A stretch of DNA of 52,440 bases from an uncultured Prevotellaceae bacterium (lineage in GTDB: Bacteria > Bacteroidota > Bacteroidia > Bacteroidales > Bacteroidaceae). How positions within the stretch are numbered: position 1 is the stretch's first letter; each line of letters opens with the position of its first letter. The stretch lies in assembly GCA_946402905.1 (NCBI GenBank), contig CAMIYC010000024.1, forward strand, positions 1 to 52,440, written 5' to 3'. Below are positions 47,568 through 52,440 of this stretch, piece by piece. The notes beneath the pieces were generated by a model, which did not search any database, was not told where the DNA came from, and saw only the letters and a program-made list of their open reading frames with translations. The position numbers were made by a program, and so were the translations under genes.

Positions 47568-48242
47568 TTAGTCGGTTTTGCTGCCGGTGTCATCAGCAGT
47601 CTTGTCCTTACTATCTTTTTCGGATAATGAAATCTCGCTGAGTTCCTTCCGGTAGAACAACAGCAACAGGACGACACCCACGCTGATGCAGGAGTCGGCA
47701 AAATTAAACACCGGGCTGAAGAAGACATAACGCTCGCCGCCCCAGAAGGGGAGCCAGTCGGGCAGGTAGGTGTCGATGATGGGGAAATAGAACATATCTA
47801 CCACCCTTCCCTGCAGGAAAGGCGCGTATCCGCTTCCCCACTCCACCCACGATGCCACCTGGTAGGGGGTCGACTCAGAGAAGACCTGCCCATAGAAGAG
47901 GCAGTCGATGATATTGCCGGCCGCTCCCGCGAGCACCATCGACAGACAGAGGATGTATCCCATGCGTGCCCACGCTTTGACCTGTCGGTGTATATACACC
48001 CCTATCACGGTGACAGCCACGAGTCGGAAGAGACTCAGTGCAATCTTGGGAATGAACGTCATGCCATAGGCCATGCCGTTGTTCTCGACGAAATTGATAT
48101 AGAACCATCCAGTGACCCTGATGGCCTCATGCAAGGTCATGTTGGTCTTGACCTCGATCTTGATGACCTGGTCGATGACGAGTATGAGCAACACGGCGAC
48201 ACAAGCGATGATGCCCCTTACAGCCTTTTTGTTTTCTGTCAT
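47568..48242 (-). CDS. lspA: Signal peptidase II
   Basis: A 224-residue inner-membrane aspartyl protease that cleaves signal peptides of lipoproteins. Catalytic residues are Asp113 (AGNIID) and Asp183 (FNFADSCI); NNGMAYGM (about 54-61) and GRVVDM (about 145-150) are further family motifs. It is longer than the E. coli enzyme (164 residues), with an insertion between the catalytic Asp residues (about 120-145) and a charged C-terminal tail of about 25 residues. Overlaps the upstream gene by 4 bp. Confidence 0.96.
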   Translation of the reverse strand: MTENKKAVRGIIACVAVLLILVIDQVIKIEVKTNMTLHEAIRVTGWFYINFVENNGMAYGMTFIPKIALSLFRLVAVTVIGVYIHRQVKAWARMGYILCLSMVLAGAAGNIIDCLFYGQVFSESTPYQVASWVEWGSGYAPFLQGRVVDMFYFPIIDTYLPDWLPFWGGERYVFFSPVFNFADSCISVGVVLLLLFYRKELSEISLSEKDSKDKTADDTGSKTD

Positions 48243-48622
48243 CTTGTCTTACGGGCGTTTTTTGACGCTACGCTCAGCGTGGCATGAGGTACGGCACGCA
48301 ACCGCTCCTTGGGTATCAACTCGCCTGTGATGCGGTCGATGCCATAGGTCTTGTTTTCGATACGCACCAGTGCGGCCTCCAGTCCCTGGATGAACTTCTG
48401 CTGCCTTCCGGCGAGCTGTATCAGTTCCTCCTTGCTCTGTGTGGCACTGCCCTCCTCGAGGATTTTATACGTCGGCGATGTGTCGTCCACATCATTGCCG
48501 TCAGCATTCATCAGCTGTCTCATCATCTGATTGTAGTCACGATAAGCCAGCTGCAGCTTCTCATTGATAATCGCGCGGAATTCCTCCAGTTCCGCATCGC
48601 TGTAACGTGTTTTCTCTGCCAT
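48239..48622 (-). CDS. DksA/TraR family protein lacking zinc-finger cysteines
   Basis: A 127-residue protein with the coiled-coil plus C-terminal globular layout of DksA/TraR, which bind the RNA polymerase secondary channel. NKTYGIDRITGELIPKERL (about 90-108) and AVPHATLSVASK line up with the zinc finger, but the four expected Cys positions read Asp96, Thr99, Ser117 and Ser120. The helical arms hold DVDDTSP near 44-50, comparable to the acidic coiled-coil tip. 40 bp after ileS; overlaps lspA by 4 bp. Confidence 0.88.
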   Translation of the reverse strand: MAEKTRYSDAELEEFRAIINEKLQLAYRDYNQMMRQLMNADGNDVDDTSPTYKILEEGSATQSKEELIQLAGRQQKFIQGLEAALVRIENKTYGIDRITGELIPKERLRAVPHATLSVASKNARKTR

Positions 48623-48662
48623 ACTAAGATTATTAGTGTAATGATTTATGATGATCTTTCGG

Positions 48663-51600
48663 TTATATTTTCTCTACCAGGATGTTCACCTTGAAGTCGT
48701 CGAAATCGACCTCCGGGCCTTCGTTGCTGGCGAAGATAATGCGGTCGGCCAGGATCTGTGCACGGATATACTCGCCGTAAGCGTCGACGGCCTCGGCCAG
48801 CACGACATTGGGCGAGATGACCACCTTGATACGGTCGGTGATCTCGAGTCCGCCGTCCTTGCGCAGGTTTTGCACACGGTTGATGACCTCACGGGCCACG
48901 CCCTCCTTGCGCAGCTGGTCGCTCACCTCCACGTCAAGGGCCACGGTGAGGTTGCCCTCATTGCCTACGAGCCATCCGGGGATATCCTCGCTGACAATCT
49001 CTACGTCGGCAGCGTCGATGGTCACCGGCTGACCTTCCACCTCCAGATTGAAGAGGCCCGCCGACTCCAGCTGGAGGATGTCCTCCTGTGAGAGTGCGGC
49101 TACGGCAGCTGCGACACCCTTCATGAGTTTGCCGAATTTCTTGCCCATCGTGCGGAAGTTACACTTCACCTTCTTGACCAGCAGACCGGCGCCCTCAGCA
49201 AACTGCAGTTCCTTCACGTTCACCTCATTGAGTATCAGGCTTGCCACGGCCTCGATGCGCTCACGCTGCTGCTGGTCGGTGGCAGGTATCATGATGGTCT
49301 GCAGCGGCTGTCGCACCTTCAGGTTGGCCTTCCGTCTGAGGGCCAGCACCATCGATGTCACTTTCTGTGCCAGCTGCATGCGTGCCTCCTGCTCCTTGAC
49401 GATGAGCGACTCGTCGGCCACGGGGAACCGTGTGAGGTGTACGCTCACTGCCTGGTCGCGCCCGGTCACGCTGACAAGGTCGAGATAAAGGCGGTCGGCG
49501 AAGAAGGGCGAGAATGGTGCCAGCAGTCTGGCCACCGTCTCGAGACAGGTATACAGCGTCTGGTAGGCGCTCAGTTTATCCGGGCTCATCTCCTTGCCCC
49601 AGAAACGCTTGCGGTTGAGTCGCACATACCAGTTGGACAGGTTGTCGTTGACGAAGGTGTCAATCATACGTCCTGCGCGTGTGGGCTCATAGTCATTAAG
49701 GCTCTCGTCCACCCCTTTGATGAGCGAGTGGAGTTCGGAGAGTATCCACCGGTCGATCTCCGGCCGCTCACTGACAGGCACCTCGGGCTGAGAATAGTCA
49801 AACCCGTCGACATTGGCATAGAGGGCGAAGAAAGAATATGTATTATAGAGCGTGGCGAAGAGTTTGCGTCGCACCTCCTCGACACCGGCCTGGTCGAACT
49901 TGAGGTTGTCCCAGGGCTGTGAGTTGGTTATCATGTAGAAACGCAGTGCGTCGGCTCCATATTTCGCGATGGCCTCAAAGGGGTCGACGGCATTGCCGAG
50001 CCGCTTGCTCATCTTGTTGCCATGGGCGTCCTGGACGAGTCCCGAGGAGATGACATTCTTGAAGGCCACCTGGTCGAAGATCATCGTGGCGATGGCATGC
50101 AGCGTGAAGAACCATCCGCGTGTCTGGTCCACTCCCTCGCTAATGAAATCACAGGGGAATGCGAGGTTTTTGTCGATGGCGTCGGCATTCTCAAAGGGAT
50201 AATGTATCTGTGCGTAAGGCATGGATCCGGAGTCGAACCACACATCGATGAGGTCGGCCTCCCGCTTCATGGGATGTCCCTTGCTGCTGACGAGCACGAT
50301 ATGGTCGACGTAGGGCCTGTGAAGGTCGATACGGTCGTAGTTTTCGCGCGAGTAGTCGCCGGGAACAAACCCTTTGTCCTTGAGCGGGTTGGTAGCCATC
50401 ACTCCAGCTTCCACAGCTTTCTCGATCTCATCATAGAGCTGTTGCAGCGACCCGATGCAGATGGCCTCACCATCCTCCTCGTTACGCCAGATGGGCAGCG
50501 GTGTGCCCCAGAATCGGCTTCTGCTGAGGTTCCAGTCGTTGAGGTTCTCCAGCCAGTTGCCGAAACGTCCTGTGCCTGTCGACTCAGGCTTCCAGTTGAT
50601 GGTCTTGTTGAGTTGCGACATGCGCTCCTTGCAGGCGGTGCTCTTGATAAACCAGCTGTCGAGCGGATAGTAGAGCACGGGCTTGTCGGTACGCCAGCAG
50701 TGTGGGTAGTTGTGCACATGTTTCTCGATCTTGAAAGCCTTGTTTTCCGCTTTCAAGTCCATACATATAGCGATGTCGAGGGTCTCATCCTTGTCGGTGA
50801 GGTTCTCGTCATAGGCATTCTTCACATATTTTCCTGCGTATCTTCCCCACAGCTGCTCGTCGATGTTGTTTTTGACGAAGTCAGGGTCAAGGTCTTCAGT
50901 CACGAAATATTTGCCTTGCAGGTCGACGACAGGACGCTCATGTCCTTTCTTGTCGATCATGACAATGGGTGGCACCCCTGCTTTCTTGGCCACATTGGCA
51001 TCGTCGGCACCGAAGTTGGGCGCGATGTGTACGATGCCGGTACCGTCCTCTGTGGTGACATAGTCGCCGGGGATGACCCGGAAGGCCCCGTCGGTGAGGG
51101 GTTTCACCATAGGCAAGAGCTGCTCGTAACCCATCCCCACGAGGTCGGCGCCTTTGTAATGCCCCACGATGGTCCATGGGATGATTTTGTCGCCTTTTTT
51201 ATAAGAGGTGAGGTCGACATCCTTTCCTTTCTCGTTGAGGTAAGCAGAGAGACGAGCCTCGGCCATAACGATGGTGATCGGCTCAGCGGTGTACATATTA
51301 TAGGTGCGGACGGCCACATAGTCGATCTTCGGACCTACGCAGAGTGCGGAGTTGGCTGCGAGTGTCCACGGTGTGGTGGTCCATGCGATGAAGTAGGGCT
51401 TTCCCCACTCCGCCATCTCCGGGCGCGGGTTGGTCATGGCAAACTGTGCCGTCACAGTGGTATCCTTCACGTCGCGGTAGCAGCCGGGCTGGTTGAGCTC
51501 ATGGCTGGACAGTCCGGTGCCAGCAGCGGGCGAATAGGGCTGTATGGTATACCCCTTATAGAGCAGCCCCTTCTGATAAAACTGGCTGAGCAACCACCAC

Positions 51601-52097
51601 AATGTCTCGATATACTTATTGTCGTAGGTGATATATGGGTTGTTGAGGTCTACCCAATATCCTATTTTTTCGGTCAGTTCATCCCATTCGTGGGTATACA
51701 TCATGACGTTTTCACGGCATTTGCGGTTGTAGTCCTCCACGGAGATGTATTTGTCACTGTCTTTGTTGTCGATATCGGCCTTGGTGATGCCCAGTTCCTT
51801 CTCCACGCCCAGCTCCACAGGCAGTCCGTGAGTGTCCCATCCTGCTTTGCGGAACACTTGGTAGCCCTTCATCGTCTTGTAGCGGTTGAAGGTGTCCTTG
51901 ATGGTGCGTGCGAGCACATGGTGTATGCCCGGGTGTCCATTGGCAGAGGGGGGACCCTCGTAAAACACGAATTGCGGACATCCCTCACGCTCTTCGATGG
52001 AGCGTGCGAAGACATTTTCCTTTTTCCACTCTTCCAGCACCTGGTTGTTGATGGCGGTCAGATCAAGACCGTTGTACTCGGCAAATTTCTTGGCCAT
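48663..52097 (-). CDS. ileS: Isoleucyl-tRNA synthetase
   Basis: A 1144-residue class I synthetase that charges tRNA-Ile. The HIGH motif appears as HPGIH (55-59) in PSANGHPGIHHVL; KMSKR is at about 694-698 (GNKMSKRLGN). The large editing domain lies between, and the C-terminal region lacks the zinc-binding Cys cluster of the shorter E. coli type. Length and HPGIHH form match the eukaryotic-like type 2 IleRS, the type often less sensitive to mupirocin. First gene of the minus-strand series. Confidence 0.97.
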   Translation of the reverse strand: MAKKFAEYNGLDLTAINNQVLEEWKKENVFARSIEEREGCPQFVFYEGPPSANGHPGIHHVLARTIKDTFNRYKTMKGYQVFRKAGWDTHGLPVELGVEKELGITKADIDNKDSDKYISVEDYNRKCRENVMMYTHEWDELTEKIGYWVDLNNPYITYDNKYIETLWWLLSQFYQKGLLYKGYTIQPYSPAAGTGLSSHELNQPGCYRDVKDTTVTAQFAMTNPRPEMAEWGKPYFIAWTTTPWTLAANSALCVGPKIDYVAVRTYNMYTAEPITIVMAEARLSAYLNEKGKDVDLTSYKKGDKIIPWTIVGHYKGADLVGMGYEQLLPMVKPLTDGAFRVIPGDYVTTEDGTGIVHIAPNFGADDANVAKKAGVPPIVMIDKKGHERPVVDLQGKYFVTEDLDPDFVKNNIDEQLWGRYAGKYVKNAYDENLTDKDETLDIAICMDLKAENKAFKIEKHVHNYPHCWRTDKPVLYYPLDSWFIKSTACKERMSQLNKTINWKPESTGTGRFGNWLENLNDWNLSRSRFWGTPLPIWRNEEDGEAICIGSLQQLYDEIEKAVEAGVMATNPLKDKGFVPGDYSRENYDRIDLHRPYVDHIVLVSSKGHPMKREADLIDVWFDSGSMPYAQIHYPFENADAIDKNLAFPCDFISEGVDQTRGWFFTLHAIATMIFDQVAFKNVISSGLVQDAHGNKMSKRLGNAVDPFEAIAKYGADALRFYMITNSQPWDNLKFDQAGVEEVRRKLFATLYNTYSFFALYANVDGFDYSQPEVPVSERPEIDRWILSELHSLIKGVDESLNDYEPTRAGRMIDTFVNDNLSNWYVRLNRKRFWGKEMSPDKLSAYQTLYTCLETVARLLAPFSPFFADRLYLDLVSVTGRDQAVSVHLTRFPVADESLIVKEQEARMQLAQKVTSMVLALRRKANLKVRQPLQTIMIPATDQQQRERIEAVASLILNEVNVKELQFAEGAGLLVKKVKCNFRTMGKKFGKLMKGVAAAVAALSQEDILQLESAGLFNLEVEGQPVTIDAADVEIVSEDIPGWLVGNEGNLTVALDVEVSDQLRKEGVAREVINRVQNLRKDGGLEITDRIKVVISPNVVLAEAVDAYGEYIRAQILADRIIFASNEGPEVDFDDFKVNILVEKI

Positions 52098-52104
52098 TTT
52101 TTTG

Positions 52105-52112
52105 CAAATATA
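52105..52112 (-). promoter_or_regulatory. -7 element very close to the ileS start
   Basis: Minus strand TATATTTG only 7 bp before the ATG at 52097. If used, the mRNA would be almost leaderless. No -33 box is evident. Confidence 0.35.
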
Positions 52113-52140
52113 ATGTTGATTGATATGATCTTCTCACGCG

Positions 52141-52200
52141 AAAATGCCAAATTGTGCGATTTTTCGCTTAAAAAAATGCCCCAATTAGCGATTTTTCGCT
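52141..52200. repeat. Tandem 31-bp repeat in the ileS leader
   Basis: AAAATGCC...GCGATTTTTCGCTT occurs at 52141-52169 and again at about 52172-52200. Each copy has the small hairpin GCGA-TTTT-TCGC. Confidence 0.75.
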
Positions 52201-52209
52201 TTAAGGGTG

Positions 52210-52217
52210 CAAAGTTA
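52210..52217 (-). promoter_or_regulatory. -7 element of ileS (main candidate)
   Basis: Minus strand TAACTTTG, giving a leader of about 105 nt that contains the tandem 31-bp repeat. Another element, TATCTTTG, lies at 52293-52300. Neither has a well-spaced TTTG. Confidence 0.45.
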
Positions 52218-52315
52218 ATGAAAATCGAGCGCAAAACGAAATAAATTCATTTATTTCTTTTGCCGAGATGCATCTTCACTTCGGTTTTCAAGCAAAGATA
52301 ATGAGAAAAAGGGTC

Positions 52316-52353
52316 AAAAAATCCGGCAAAAGGGTCTTTTGCCGGATTTTTTT
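52316..52353. terminator. Bidirectional Rho-independent terminator
   Basis: Perfect 12-bp arms (52321-52332 and 52336-52347, ATCCGGCAAAAG and its complement) with loop GGT, flanked by A-run and T-run on the two sides, so it would stop transcripts from either direction. Probably the end of a gene beyond the window. Confidence 0.88.
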
Positions 52354-52440
52354 GAGGGTGAGGGGGGCTAGTCGATCTGGTATTCCTAGTATCTTGTAAC
52401 ATTTAAAAATTCAATATAGGATAGAGGTTCTTGAGTTTTA

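Larger units (their letters stand above)
52098..52440. other. Upstream region of ileS, 343 bp
   Basis: No gene is seen up to the window edge. It contains three minus-strand TAnnTTTG elements, a tandem 31-bp repeat, and a perfect bidirectional terminator hairpin. The last 85 bp show nothing I can assign. Confidence 0.7.

Noticed and set aside
46640..47728. Longer reading of the DUF4296 gene to 47728
   Set aside because: The extra 55 codons overlap lspA and lack protein-like composition, whereas the ATG at 47563 begins a lipoprotein signal.
52098..52217. T-box riboswitch in front of ileS
   Set aside because: No T-box consensus or specifier stem is visible, the leader is too short and made of simple repeats, and T-boxes are not typical in Bacteroidetes.
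50022..52244. 740-codon open frame on the plus strand opposite ileS
   Set aside because: It mirrors the GC-rich codon use of ileS, has no family resemblance, and its antisense partner is a certain gene.

Overview
The window looks like chromosomal DNA of a Prevotella-type Bacteroidales bacterium (Prevotella in the old, broad sense). Four kinds of evidence point there. Many genes are preceded by the Bacteroidetes -7 element TAnnTTTG, several with TTTG about 18-20 bp upstream. The F-ATPase operon has the order atpD-atpC-small membrane gene-atpB-E-F-H-A-G. Several secreted proteins end in a short tail of the form YNLSGQ...KGIYI.NGKK. Two secreted proteins end in type I dockerin repeats. I found no rRNA, tRNA or CRISPR array.

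Layout. (a) 162-8065, minus strand: a secreted GH27 alpha-galactosidase-like enzyme and a 1648-residue secreted protein containing a nearly identical 0.95-kb internal duplication. (b) 8066-9204: a repeat-rich gap holding a small foldback element with a target duplication and an adjacent empty-site copy. (c) 9205-17302, AT-rich: a lamin-tail/CotH/dockerin protein, an SGNH-type (DUF4886-like) hydrolase, a GT2 glycosyltransferase, a Wzx-like flippase and a Wzy-like polymerase. (d) 17311-24003, GC-rich: three GT4 glycosyltransferases, a hexapeptide acyltransferase, a WecG/TagA/CpsF transferase, a galactokinase-family kinase with galacturonokinase-like motifs, and a sugar-1-phosphate nucleotidyltransferase. 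Blocks c and d together look like one surface-polysaccharide locus assembled from two sources, with a sharp composition change at about 17303. (e) 24004-31814: repeats, a secreted 595-residue protein, a secreted DNA/RNA nuclease, CutC, a cupin, RsmE, a bifunctional-nuclease-family protein and a nucleoside permease. (f) 32031-39247: the ATP synthase operon. (g) 39377-41904: ATP-type phosphofructokinase and an NhaD-like antiporter. (h) 42042-52097, minus strand: ileS, a cysteine-less DksA/TraR protein, lspA, a DUF4296 lipoprotein, an M23 peptidase, a C69 dipeptidase and a dockerin-bearing histidine acid phosphatase, closely packed enough to share transcripts.

How the parts work together. Blocks c and d would make nucleotide sugars, build a lipid-linked repeat unit, flip it and polymerise it. 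No initiating phosphoglycosyl transferase or export channel is in the window, so the locus must use parts encoded elsewhere. Blocks f and g are core energy metabolism. The intergenic DNA is unusually rich in repeat families: a 50-bp-period array present at both the left edge and 24.1-24.4 kb, long-arm palindromes at 2.9 and 29.0 kb, an 8-bp RAGTTGAC repeat at three loci, a 9-bp array at 40.4 kb and the foldback insertion at 8.3-8.55 kb.
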